The notes beneath the pieces were generated by a model. The model ran no database searches. It saw only the letters and a list, made by a program, of their open reading frames with translations, and was not told the origin of the DNA. 38,234 nt of DNA from Thermoprotei archaeon (GTDB lineage: Archaea; Thermoproteota; Thermoprotei_A; EX4484-217-1). Of this stretch, positions 1-8,527 are shown in pieces (positions within the stretch are counted from its first letter, which is position 1; every line of letters starts with the position of its first letter). A program made the translations under genes and the position numbers. Location: the NCBI GenBank assembly GCA_021158265.1, contig JAGGUY010000037.1:1-38234 (forward strand). The letters run 5' to 3'.

Positions 1-2
1 AC

Positions 3-98
3 TTTAAAGTTGAGGGTAAAGTAGATAATCCAGTAGATGTTGAGAGAGTTAGAAAGCTTATGGAGAAAGTTAGGAGGTTAAGAGAGAGTTCACTATGA
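3..98 (+). CDS. C-terminal fragment of an upstream gene, truncated by the window edge; function unknown
   Basis: Open frame ...FKVEGKVDNPVDVERVRKLMEKVRRLRESSL*; its TGA overlaps the ATG of the next gene (ATGA). Confidence 0.6.
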   Translation, partial: FKVEGKVDNPVDVERVRKLMEKVRRLRESSL

Positions 99-748
99 AG
101 AGTTCGCTAATAATATTGTCTGGAGGATTAGGTAGGAGGGTAAATTTTCAATTTAAACCTTTCCTAAAAGTATGTGGCAAACCACTCATAAAATTGGTTC
201 TTGAAAGACTGTTTAGTGAAGAGTTATTTGAAGAGGTAATAGTTGTAGTTAAAAACGATAAACAGAAAGCCATGCTGGAAGAGGCTTTAAGACATTTTAA
301 AGTAAGAATTGTTGAAGATGAGAAGAGGTTTGAAGACGGTCCTTTAGTCGCTATTTATACCGGTGCGAAACATGCTAGAATGGAGTATGTGTTTATAGTA
401 GCTGTTGATTATCCATTAATGACTGCCGACGTTGCCAAGAAGATGTTGTTAAAGCTTAAAGAATGCGATGCCGTAATACCTGAATGGCCGAATGGTTTCA
501 TAGAACCTTTGGTTTCAGCATATAGGAGAGAAAAGCTTGTTAAAGCATCTTATAAAGCATTATTGTTGGGTATGCGTAAAGCAAGAGCACCGCTAGAGTT
601 TCTAGAGAGACCCTGTTTAGTTAGCGTATTTAGCCTGTCTAAGAATCCAGAAATTGTCTTTACAAACGTAAATACTTTAGAGGATCTGTTAAAAGCAGAA
701 AAACTGTGTAGTATCCTGTCAGACAGGGTTCTTAACATCATCCCTTGA
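95..748 (+). CDS. MobA-like nucleotidyltransferase (molybdenum cofactor / adenosylcobinamide-P guanylyltransferase-like)
   Basis: N-terminal LSGGLGRRV..KPFLKVCGKPLI and AVDYPLMT, typical of the MobA-like NTP transferase fold. Confidence 0.8.
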   Translation: MKSSLIILSGGLGRRVNFQFKPFLKVCGKPLIKLVLERLFSEELFEEVIVVVKNDKQKAMLEEALRHFKVRIVEDEKRFEDGPLVAIYTGAKHARMEYVFIVAVDYPLMTADVAKKMLLKLKECDAVIPEWPNGFIEPLVSAYRREKLVKASYKALLLGMRKARAPLEFLERPCLVSVFSLSKNPEIVFTNVNTLEDLLKAEKLCSILSDRVLNIIP

Positions 749-783
749 CGGTTCATATGTGGTAGAGCATCATCATGTTCTAG
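715..783 (-). ncRNA. Candidate C/D box sRNA, antisense to the 3' end of the MobA-like gene
   Basis: Minus strand: C box ATGATGA (770-776), C' ATGATGT (735-741), exactly 12 nt (TAAGAACCCTGT), D box CTGA (719-722); degenerate D' ATGA (753-756); strong TATA element TATAAATA about 33 nt upstream of the C box with no minus-strand gene to serve. Confidence 0.6.
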
Positions 784-916
784 TAGATATTGTAACTTCC
801 GCTGAATATTTATACTACGCTTTTCTCTATATGCTCCGTAATTTGTTGGCTAAGTTTAAATTTCACCACTTATAACACCTTTATAGGGCTTTTACGGCGT
901 TAATGGTGATTAGACT

Positions 917-2113
917 ATGAAGCTGTATGTTGCTTCGGAGGAGGAAATTCTTTCAGGAAAAGCAACTGATGTTTACTTTGTACGAACAGAGAATATTTTG
1001 CGTAAAAAGGGGCTGGACAGTGTTAAGGTTAGAATGGAGTTTCACGTATATAGTTTACCTGAAGGTTACGAATGGGCTATATTTACAGGTTTAGAGGAAG
1101 TGCTAAAGGTTCTTGAAGGAAAACCTGTGGATGTTTGGGCATTACCTGAGGGTACATTGTTTAAACCCTTTGAACCATTAATGATTATTGAGGGTAATTA
1201 CGCAGATTTTGCTGTTTTCGAAACAACAATCCTAGGTATTTTAAGACACTACACAAGTATTTCAACAGCTACGGCGCGAGTTAAAAGACTTGCTAGAGAC
1301 AGAACAGTTCTATTCTTTGGTTTGAGAGTTCTTCATCCAGCAATACAGCCCATGGCGGACAGAGCGGCATATATTGGTGGTGCTGATGGTGTTTCCGGTG
1401 TTTTAAGCGAGAAATACATTAATGTAAAACCTAAGGGTACAATGCCTCACGCTCTTATCATAGTTTTTGGTAGTCAAACTGAAGCTTGGAAGGCATTTGA
1501 CGAAGTAGTTGAAAAGGAGGTTCCGAGAATAGCTCTTGTTGACACATTCTATGATGAACGAGAAGAAGCATTAATGGCAGCTAAGCTTCTAAAAGAGAAA
1601 CTCTATGCTGTAAGACTAGATACTCCAAGTAGTAGAAGAGGCGATATGCTAAAAATTGTTAAGGAAGTCAGATGGACACTTGACATTAACGGCTTCTCAC
1701 ATGTTAAAATATTTGTAAGCGGAGGAATAAATGAGAAATCGATAGTTAAACTTAGAGATTATGTTGATGGTTTTGGTGTTGGTACGTCTATAGCCTTTCC
1801 TAAATCAATAGATATTAGTGCGGACATAGTTGAAGTATTCATCAACGATAAATGGGTGCCTAGAGCTAAAAGAGGAAAATTACCCGGAGCTAAACAGCTT
1901 TACGTATGTCCAAACCACATTAATGAGAGAGTAGTAGGTCTCTTAAGCCGTAATGAAAAACATACATGTAAACTATGTTATTCGCAAATGAAACCCATGT
2001 TGGTAAAATATATTGAAAACGGTAAAATATTGCGTAAGCTGCCATCAGCTGACGAAATAAGAAACTATGTTTTAAATCAGATATTCAAATTACCGGAGCC
2101 AAGCATTAATTAA
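917..2113 (+). CDS. Nicotinate phosphoribosyltransferase (archaeal type)
   Basis: Full-length similarity pattern to archaeal NAPRTase: [68 protein letters not shown]-terminal Cys cluster. Confidence 0.85.
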   Translation: MKLYVASEEEILSGKATDVYFVRTENILRKKGLDSVKVRMEFHVYSLPEGYEWAIFTGLEEVLKVLEGKPVDVWALPEGTLFKPFEPLMIIEGNYADFAVFETTILGILRHYTSISTATARVKRLARDRTVLFFGLRVLHPAIQPMADRAAYIGGADGVSGVLSEKYINVKPKGTMPHALIIVFGSQTEAWKAFDEVVEKEVPRIALVDTFYDEREEALMAAKLLKEKLYAVRLDTPSSRRGDMLKIVKEVRWTLDINGFSHVKIFVSGGINEKSIVKLRDYVDGFGVGTSIAFPKSIDISADIVEVFINDKWVPRAKRGKLPGAKQLYVCPNHINERVVGLLSRNEKHTCKLCYSQMKPMLVKYIENGKILRKLPSADEIRNYVLNQIFKLPEPSIN

Positions 2114-2751
2114 CTTTCCTCCTCGGTTGAGACAATACATAAGTACGTTTTTCTATAAAATGTCGGCTTAGAAATAACCTCTATACCCTTATAATCAATG
2201 TTGTATAGTCTAAGAGGATACTTTGTTGGGCTAATGCCGTTTTTTACGAGTTCTTCACGCATAATATTTATGAGTATTTGTACTGCATCCTTTAACTTCT
2301 TCGTTCTACTTGAAAGCTCATCTGCATGTTCATCGTAGTACTTGTAAATTTGCTTTAGAGAATACCAGTTAAGAAAGAACATGGAATATACTAGACCAAT
2401 GCCTATAAATAACGATGCTAGTGTTAATTCGCTTCTACCAAAAATTAATGCAATTACCGTTCCGATGATTATTATTACGATACCTGTGTTTGTTAATGTT
2501 CTAGTCCATCTAAGTAGCTTATAGTGTCTAAAGACCCTACCATCTTTCATAGGGTACCTTATTAGAGACTGAATGATCCTTTTAATGTACCTCCATTTTA
2601 TTGGTAAATCAATCGTTATATTGTAATATGCTTTTTCCATCATTGAAAGAGAAACTCCCCTACCTCTCCGAAAACCATCTAATGCTTCTATTAGTAAGAC
2701 TAAGTTCTTTAAATTATTCTTTACTTCAACTGTGACCTTCTTTTTATCCAT
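2110..2751 (-). CDS. Hypothetical membrane protein (two TM segments)
   Basis: ORF with two hydrophobic segments ([33 protein letters not shown]); convergent with the NAPRT gene. Confidence 0.65.
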   Translation of the reverse strand: MDKKKVTVEVKNNLKNLVLLIEALDGFRRGRGVSLSMMEKAYYNITIDLPIKWRYIKRIIQSLIRYPMKDGRVFRHYKLLRWTRTLTNTGIVIIIIGTVIALIFGRSELTLASLFIGIGLVYSMFFLNWYSLKQIYKYYDEHADELSSRTKKLKDAVQILINIMREELVKNGISPTKYPLRLYNIDYKGIEVISKPTFYRKTYLCIVSTEEES

Positions 2752-2773
2752 TTAATTAGAACCCCGTTTTATT

Positions 2774-3223
2774 CTAACATTTTCTTGTCTCTATAAACAG
2801 TTTTAGCTTATTCTTAAGTTCTTCACTAAGACAGTTATCTATGAAGAGTGTTAGTAATGCTATTTTTTCTGCTGTTTCCTTAGAAAGATCATGCTCTATA
2901 TTGCATGCATCTGTACTGGCTTTATCCTCGGGAATACCTAGGATATCGTGTAGTAAATGTTTAAGCACAATCCATCTATCGTAAAGTTCCTTAGCTACTT
3001 TTTCACCCTCACGTGTTAAATCTACGAATCCATATCTTTCATAATATACTAGCCCTAGTTTTGAAAGTCTCTTCATAGCATCTGTTACGCTTGGCATTGT
3101 AACTTTAAGTTCAGCTGCGATATCTTTTACCCTAATTACCTTCTTTCCTTGCTCCACTTTTAGCCTATATATTGATTTAAGGTACTCCTGAAGTGTTCGC
3201 GTAAGATATTGTGCTTTATTCAT
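2774..3223 (-). CDS. DtxR/MntR family metal-dependent transcriptional regulator
   Basis: YLKSIYRL...VKDIAAELKVTMPSVTDAMKRLSKLGLVYYERYGFVDLTREGEKVAKEL plus C-D-NIEHDLSKET metal-binding motif. Confidence 0.9.
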   Translation of the reverse strand: MNKAQYLTRTLQEYLKSIYRLKVEQGKKVIRVKDIAAELKVTMPSVTDAMKRLSKLGLVYYERYGFVDLTREGEKVAKELYDRWIVLKHLLHDILGIPEDKASTDACNIEHDLSKETAEKIALLTLFIDNCLSEELKNKLKLFIETRKC

Positions 3224-3307
3224 TACATATGTTCCCCTTGACTTGTTACTTTAATATCTAGCAGATCACAGATATAAATTTAACATTTTTAGACTTGCTT
3301 AACAATA

Positions 3308-3598
3308 TTAAATGTTTCTATATTTTGGGGTTTCTCTAATTAAAATCTTGATTTCGGGATCTATTGTTTTTATGGCGCTTACTATTTCATATAGTTTTTC
3401 TTTTGATTTTTCTCCTGAAATTTCTTTATTATAGTTTATTACGCATGTGTTTTCTAAAGGGAAAATATATATTGAGCAGAGGATTTTTCCCTCACTCATT
3501 ATAAGGTACTCATAAGCATGTAGTCTTACGTAATATCCTCTTTCCCTTAACATTATGGCAAGTTCTTCTCTTTTCTCCCTTCTTTCAAAAATGTGCAA
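3308..3598 (-). CDS. Hypothetical protein
   Basis: Intact 96-aa ORF in the operon-like minus-strand run. Confidence 0.5.
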   Translation of the reverse strand: MHIFERREKREELAIMLRERGYYVRLHAYEYLIMSEGKILCSIYIFPLENTCVINYNKEISGEKSKEKLYEIVSAIKTIDPEIKILIRETPKYRNI

Positions 3599-3601
3599 AC
3601 A

Positions 3602-4237
3602 TTATTCACCAATAACTTCTTCAATTTCCTCTATACTTACTGGACCTAACCTAATTATTTTGAAAGGCTTAACAGTTACGTCGACGATAGTTGAAGGTAT
3701 CTTCTTAGGTGATAGACCAGCATCAAGAATAAGTCCTACTTTGCTTTCTAACATTTTCTTTGCTTCACCAGCTGTCTTTGCCGCTTTAAACCCTGAGATA
3801 TTAGCGCTAGTACCTACTATTGCTCCACCTAGGGATTCAGCAAGTTTTAGAGCTACATTATGATTAGGCATACGTAAAGCTATTTTGTCTTGTCCTCCTA
3901 AAGCTAGGCTTGCAATTCCCATTTTTCTTCTAACCACTATTGTCAATGATCCTGGCCAGAATTTTCTAGCTAATTTTAGGGCTCTTTCGTCAAAAACACC
4001 TAGCTTTAATGCAGTATTAATATCAGATACTAGTATCGGAAGAGGCTTATTGAATTCTCTACCTTTAATCTCGTAAACCTTTAACACCGACATTTCATTA
4101 AATGGATTAGCACCTAAACCGTAAACAGTATCCGTTGGAAACACTATTACCTCTCCGAATTTGAGCATAGAAGAAGCTATTGTTAAGATGCTGTTCTCAG
4201 GTTTTTCAGGATCAATCCTTAATACTATTGTACCCAA
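3602..4237 (-). CDS. Sua5/YciO/YrdC-family L-threonylcarbamoyladenylate synthase
   Basis: VIVFPTDTVYGLGANPFN, KPLPILVSD, PGSLTIVV, ALRMPNHNVALKLAESLGGAIVGTSANISG; TTG start. Confidence 0.93.
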   Translation of the reverse strand: MGTIVLRIDPEKPENSILTIASSMLKFGEVIVFPTDTVYGLGANPFNEMSVLKVYEIKGREFNKPLPILVSDINTALKLGVFDERALKLARKFWPGSLTIVVRRKMGIASLALGGQDKIALRMPNHNVALKLAESLGGAIVGTSANISGFKAAKTAGEAKKMLESKVGLILDAGLSPKKIPSTIVDVTVKPFKIIRLGPVSIEEIEEVIGE

Positions 4238-4289
4238 TGTTCATCACCACAAGATTATTCGCAAAAACCATATGGTTTAATCGTAAGAA

Positions 4290-4390
4290 CACATCATCGC
4301 CCATGCAAGGGCTCATCCCTTGTAAGCTTCATCAACCTCCAAATTTGCGGAGTCGAGCGCCGCGCGGCATAAACTTATATGTCTCCCGAG
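4290..4390. other. GC-rich structured intergenic segment (possible ncRNA or leader)
   Basis: Perfect hairpin CAAGGG-CTCAT-CCCTTG, 10-nt palindrome GCCGCGCGGC and CTCC..GGAG in an otherwise AT-rich intergenic region between divergent genes. Confidence 0.35.
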
Positions 4391-4409
4391 GCTTAAATGT
4401 TAAACGCAT

Positions 4410-4474
4410 AAGAATGTGATGAGTACTTCCCAGGCTGATGAAGTGATGACGGATCAACAGTCTGAAATTTCTTA
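4410..4474 (+). ncRNA. C/D box sRNA (dual guide)
   Basis: C GTGATGA (4416-4422), 12 nt GTACTTCCCAGG, D' CTGA (4435-4438), 4-nt spacer, C' GTGATGA (4443-4449), 12 nt CGGATCAACAGT, D CTGA (4462-4465); flanked by complementary TAAGAA / TTCTTA. Confidence 0.93.
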
Positions 4475-4478
4475 TGGA

Positions 4479-5618
4479 ATGTTTAGCAAGAAATACTACA
4501 TAATGACTCCTGGTCCTACAGAAGTTCCGCGAGAAATTCTTGAAACTATAGTTTCAGATGAAGCATTGCTTCCAGATTACCAGGAAATATACGATATTGA
4601 TGTTAAGCTTGTTAAGAAACTCCTGAATAACGATGGAGAAGTAGTTATTATGGGCGGCGGGGCTACAGTGGGTTTAGAAGCACTAATATCGACATTTATT
4701 AGTGAGAATTCGAAAGTTTTAGTGCTTTCAGCGGGCTATTTTGGAGAGATATTAGCTAAGCTCATTGAAATGTATCATGGTAAAGTTTATGTTATAAGGG
4801 AGAGACAAGGTAGAATCCCGAGTATTGAAGCTATAGAGAGGTATCTTTCCAAAAATAATGTAGACTATGTGGTATTTGCGCATTGCGAAACATCTGCCGG
4901 AACAATTTTCAATATTGAAGAGATAGCTGAGGTGGTTAAGGAGAATTCTAACGCAAAAATTATCGTTGATGCTGTTTCAACAGCAGGGGCTATACCAATA
5001 AATGTTAATAGCAGTAAAAAGGGAGTAGATGCTGCAGTTTTTGGTGTTCAAAAAGCACTAAACATGCCACCAGGTTTAGCGGTAATAAGTTTAAGTAGAA
5101 ATATTGTTGAAGAAATGGAGAATTTAAAACCCAAAGGCTATTATTTAAACCTTAAGTTATGGCTGAATTTCTGGAAGACCGCAGGAAGACTGCCATCTAC
5201 ACCACCTATAAACCTACTTTACGGTCTAAGGAAGTCCTTAGAGAGAATATTTACTGAAGGAATAGAGAACGTTTATAGAAGGCACATGCTAGTCTCTAGA
5301 AAGCTGAGGAGAGCATTGAGGAAAATGGGCTTAAAGATAGTTGCTGAATCTGATGATATCGCTTCACCTACAGTCACTGTAGTTTACATGCCTAATAGTA
5401 TTAAAAGCGAGATTATTGTTAGAGAGTTATGGGAGAAATACGGTATTCTCGTAGCTAAAGCTTTAGGTGATATTTCAGATAAAGCGATTAGGATAGGTCA
5501 TATGGGAATTACAGCTACACTTGATAACATATTTGCTGTAATATATGCCTTATCAAAGGTTTTAATGAGCAAGGGAGTTAGCATAAATTTAGAAGAAGTT
5601 TTATCGTTACTCACTTGA
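4479..5618 (+). CDS. Class V aminotransferase (alanine-glyoxylate / serine-pyruvate type); start probably 4479 rather than 4416
   Basis: MTPGPTEVP, GGGATVGLEALI, HCETSAGTIFNIEEIAE, VDAVSTAGAIP, FGVQKALNMPPGLA; the in-frame extension to 4416 is occupied by the C/D box sRNA. Confidence 0.88.
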   Translation: MFSKKYYIMTPGPTEVPREILETIVSDEALLPDYQEIYDIDVKLVKKLLNNDGEVVIMGGGATVGLEALISTFISENSKVLVLSAGYFGEILAKLIEMYHGKVYVIRERQGRIPSIEAIERYLSKNNVDYVVFAHCETSAGTIFNIEEIAEVVKENSNAKIIVDAVSTAGAIPINVNSSKKGVDAAVFGVQKALNMPPGLAVISLSRNIVEEMENLKPKGYYLNLKLWLNFWKTAGRLPSTPPINLLYGLRKSLERIFTEGIENVYRRHMLVSRKLRRALRKMGLKIVAESDDIASPTVTVVYMPNSIKSEIIVRELWEKYGILVAKALGDISDKAIRIGHMGITATLDNIFAVIYALSKVLMSKGVSINLEEVLSLLT

Positions 5619-6263
5619 TTTCTTTACATATTTAAGGGGGTTTTTCAGAAGGTTTAGTATGAAGCTTCTCCAGCCTTTACTAACTATTTCCTCAATTATC
5701 ATTTCCCAATTAACCTTCACTATCAAAAACATAAGTATTAGTGTAGCAACTATTGCTACAATAGAAGCTATTGTAGATGACTCACCAACCAAGAACCTTA
5801 TTGTTTCCCCAAATAACAGAGCCATATAGGTTATTATTGCTTTCCCTATTGCTGCTGCGACGAAGAATTTAAATGGACTATAACCCATCGCGCCGAGAGG
5901 AATGTAAAGAACATCGTCTGGAAGAGGTGTTGCGGCAAAAATCAGAACAGCTATGAAAACGCTTTTGCCTGCAAGCTTCATGAAGAGCTTCATACTCTTC
6001 TTATCTGTTTCCGGAAGTATTTTCCTTGTAGCTGATCCTATAAGTAAAACAATTACTTTACCTAAGGCGGCACCTATACCTCCTAGGATAGCTATCTCTA
6101 TCATGCCTAAAGTTTCGGTAACTGTTGTTCCATAGTGGACTATAAGTACTAAGTAGGGTATTGTGGAGTAGGGTATTACGTTGCCAAGGAAGGAGACTAA
6201 GAATATTCCGATAGGTCCATAGATATAGATTAGTCTTTCCATATTCTCTAAAAACACTAGCAA
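5607..6263 (-). CDS. VTT/DedA-type (small multidrug export-like) membrane protein
   Basis: Multi-TM; FLVSFLGNVIPYSTIPYLVLI and ATPLPDDVLYIPLGAMGYSPFKFFVAAAIGKAI. Confidence 0.75.
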   Translation of the reverse strand: MLVFLENMERLIYIYGPIGIFLVSFLGNVIPYSTIPYLVLIVHYGTTVTETLGMIEIAILGGIGAALGKVIVLLIGSATRKILPETDKKSMKLFMKLAGKSVFIAVLIFAATPLPDDVLYIPLGAMGYSPFKFFVAAAIGKAIITYMALLFGETIRFLVGESSTIASIVAIVATLILMFLIVKVNWEMIIEEIVSKGWRSFILNLLKNPLKYVKKSSE

Positions 6264-6351
6264 TTGCCCTCTAAGTGTTTTGGCTAAAACGTTTTGGCCA
6301 TGAAGTTTAGATTATGAGATGAGCTTATAAACATTTTGTCTATAAAAGGTA

Positions 6352-6425
6352 AAAATAGATGATGATTTTTCGGGGAGTAAGACCGAAAGATGGAATGATG
6401 GATGCGGTTACCCGGCTGAATAACT
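6352..6425 (+). ncRNA. C/D box sRNA candidate
   Basis: C box ATGATGA (6359-6365), D'-like CCGA (6383-6386), C' ATGATGG (6395-6401), D box CTGA (6416-6419); GC-rich guides in an AT-rich intergenic region; TATA-like CTTATAAA about 32 nt upstream of the C box. Confidence 0.75.
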
Positions 6426-6426
6426 T

Positions 6427-7122
6427 CTAAATTGGCTTTTCACTTAAAAGCTTCTCTGCTTCTTCTACATCCTTATGTGTGTCTATACTCTTCCATAGTA
6501 CGTTATCAAAGGCTGCAGCCTTGAGTAAGCCTTCTTTAGCTAATTTTGGAAACGTCGTTTTCTCAATGTCTCCTCTCTCTGGTAGGTATTCAAATATTTT
6601 CGGTGTTAGGCAGTATACTCCGGCGTTTATCCAGTATTCCTGTAGTATTGGTTTCTCTATGAAGCTCAGTATTTTACCTGTTCCTTCATCAAATCTTATT
6701 ATTCCATAGGGTGATCTTAGAGGGACAACAGCTATTACTCCAACAGTTTTTTCATCTAAAGCTTCGCTAAGCTTTTTCAGATCAAGATTAGTTATTATGT
6801 CTCCATTTAAAACGTAAAAGTATTTTTCATTGCTTAGCAGATGCGCTGCGTTCTTTAGCCCGCCTGCTGTACCTAAGGGTTCGTCTTCAACTACATATCC
6901 TACTTTTATTCCGAATCTTTTTCCACTACCTATTTCCTCAATAATTCTCTCTTTAAGATAGCCTATCGCCAATATTACTTCACTAACCCCGTTTTTCTTA
7001 AGCCAGTCAAATTGCCAAGCTAAAATGGGTTTACCTTTAATTTCTATAAGTGGCTTAGGTTTTTCCTGAGTCAGTGGTCTTAATCTTTTCCCATAACCTC
7101 CGGCTAATATTAAAGCTTTCAT
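6427..7122 (-). CDS. Sugar-phosphate nucleotidyltransferase (mannose-1-phosphate guanylyltransferase-like)
   Basis: MKALILAGGYGKRLRPLTQEKPKPLIEIKGKPIL; EDEPLGTAGGLKNA; VLNGDII. Confidence 0.92.
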   Translation of the reverse strand: MKALILAGGYGKRLRPLTQEKPKPLIEIKGKPILAWQFDWLKKNGVSEVILAIGYLKERIIEEIGSGKRFGIKVGYVVEDEPLGTAGGLKNAAHLLSNEKYFYVLNGDIITNLDLKKLSEALDEKTVGVIAVVPLRSPYGIIRFDEGTGKILSFIEKPILQEYWINAGVYCLTPKIFEYLPERGDIEKTTFPKLAKEGLLKAAAFDNVLWKSIDTHKDVEEAEKLLSEKPI

Positions 7123-7250
7123 AAAATTTCACCTCAGTTTCCTCACTAGAGTACTGAGTAATATATTTACGGTTATAGACAAAAAACTAGTGGTAAAAAA
7201 TATTTCAGCTAATTTTACTTATGAAATGGAAATTTAGAATGAGGAACAGT

Positions 7251-8411
7251 TTACTGTTTTTTCTTTGCTGCTTCCTTTGCTTTCTTCTTAGCTAACCATT
7301 CCTGATACCATTTAGCTTCTTTCTGTTGCGCTTTAACTTCCTCCTCTAATCCATAGAATTTCTTTATGAATTTCCATGCTGACCTCTTCTTCCTCATGTC
7401 AAAGTTTATTATTTTGGTCCATCTATCTTCAGGTAATGGTTGCTGTTCGATGTATCCACGTTCTACAGCTGCTTTCCATAACTCCTTTCCTTTATCGTTC
7501 ATTATTAATACGGCATTCCATCCTTGCAGGCCCAATGCCCCCACGTTTATGTCAGCATAGTAGGATATGAATTCTGGGCAGTGCTTACATGCCGGTATTA
7601 GGTATTTTGCTGCATCCTTAAGTGAATACTCAACCACCTTTCCGTCTTTCAGGTAGAAGAAGAACTTTGCTTTAATATTCTGTTTTACTACATCTTCAGG
7701 CTTAAGTCCGGCTGAAGCCATCATTTCCAGCATTTTGCTCCATTGCCAGTTTTCGGAGCAGAAAATGCTTATAGTGTACTTGATCTTATCAACGAATTTT
7801 CTGAGCCCAACTTCTCTTGCCCTATGAATAGCTCTTATTTGGCATGGAAGACCTACTGTTAATACCTTCTGAAGCTCCGGATGTGTGAATGCTAATGTTT
7901 CTAGGAGATTATTTACTGGACTGTAAACATATTTGCTACCAGCAGCTTTAATTACGTCCTCAGGTGTTTTAGCAATTATAGGTACTGGTCTCCATTTTTC
8001 ATCTCTTGCCACCAGAAATGCTGCATCAATTAGTCCTTCTTCTAAAGCGGCGATTATGAGTGTTGATGTTACTCCTCCATCCTGCATTACTGGGTGTAGT
8101 TTTTCAATCTTTGTTCTTGCCAAATACTTCTCCATGGGATTAGGTAGCTCAACAAACATTTGTTTATCCATTGCTACATGAGGGCAGACCATGGAACAGA
8201 GGTTGCAGTATATGCAGAGATCCTCGTTTATTACTGGTGTGTCTGGTTCGTCAAACTTGTAGCTTAAAGCCTTAGTTGGACATACAGCAGTGCATGACCC
8301 ACAGTATGAGCATAAGTCATTATTTATTATTTCGAAAACGTTTACAGGAATTATTCTGCTAAATGGTCCCTTGTATGTTACAAACTTTATTTTAGGATGC
8401 TCTAGTGCCAT
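7251..8411 (-). CDS. FrhB-like coenzyme F420 hydrogenase/dehydrogenase beta subunit with N-terminal 2x[4Fe-4S] ferredoxin domain
   Basis: CSYCGSCTAVCP..CIYCNLCSMVCP; MQDGGVTSTLIIAALEEGLIDAA; GLPCQIRAIHRAR; SIFCSENWQW. Confidence 0.88.
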   Translation of the reverse strand: MALEHPKIKFVTYKGPFSRIIPVNVFEIINNDLCSYCGSCTAVCPTKALSYKFDEPDTPVINEDLCIYCNLCSMVCPHVAMDKQMFVELPNPMEKYLARTKIEKLHPVMQDGGVTSTLIIAALEEGLIDAAFLVARDEKWRPVPIIAKTPEDVIKAAGSKYVYSPVNNLLETLAFTHPELQKVLTVGLPCQIRAIHRAREVGLRKFVDKIKYTISIFCSENWQWSKMLEMMASAGLKPEDVVKQNIKAKFFFYLKDGKVVEYSLKDAAKYLIPACKHCPEFISYYADINVGALGLQGWNAVLIMNDKGKELWKAAVERGYIEQQPLPEDRWTKIINFDMRKKRSAWKFIKKFYGLEEEVKAQQKEAKWYQEWLAKKKAKEAAKKKQ

Positions 8412-8527
8412 AACATCAACATCCCCATATTAATGGTTAATACTCGTGAACTTTTAATGTGAAGGTATTAATAATGTTTTCCCATAGAGAAATCTAAAAA
8501 CACTAGATAGGAACAATAAAAAATACA

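Noticed and set aside
550-756. Minus-strand ORF 550-756
   Set aside because: Antisense to the MobA-like gene, no domain; the minus-strand TATA signal fits the C/D box sRNA better
751-770. tRNA fragment on the plus strand (ATGTGGTAGAGCATC)
   Set aside because: No acceptor stem, anticodon arm or T-loop around it; better explained as the complement of an sRNA guide
3555-4076. Plus-strand ORFs 3555-3863 and 3885-4076
   Set aside because: Antisense to the well-supported Sua5/YrdC gene, low-complexity Ser/Leu composition typical of shadow ORFs
4260-4340. Minus-strand C/D box sRNA (TTGATGA ... CGATGATG)
   Set aside because: No CTGA D box at the right spacing; the sequence is dominated by a CAAGGG/CCCTTG hairpin instead
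5607-5618. Convergent gene overlaps (5607-5618, 10769-10774, 23562-23569, 33114-33127) as a special signal
   Set aside because: Ordinary for a compact archaeal genome
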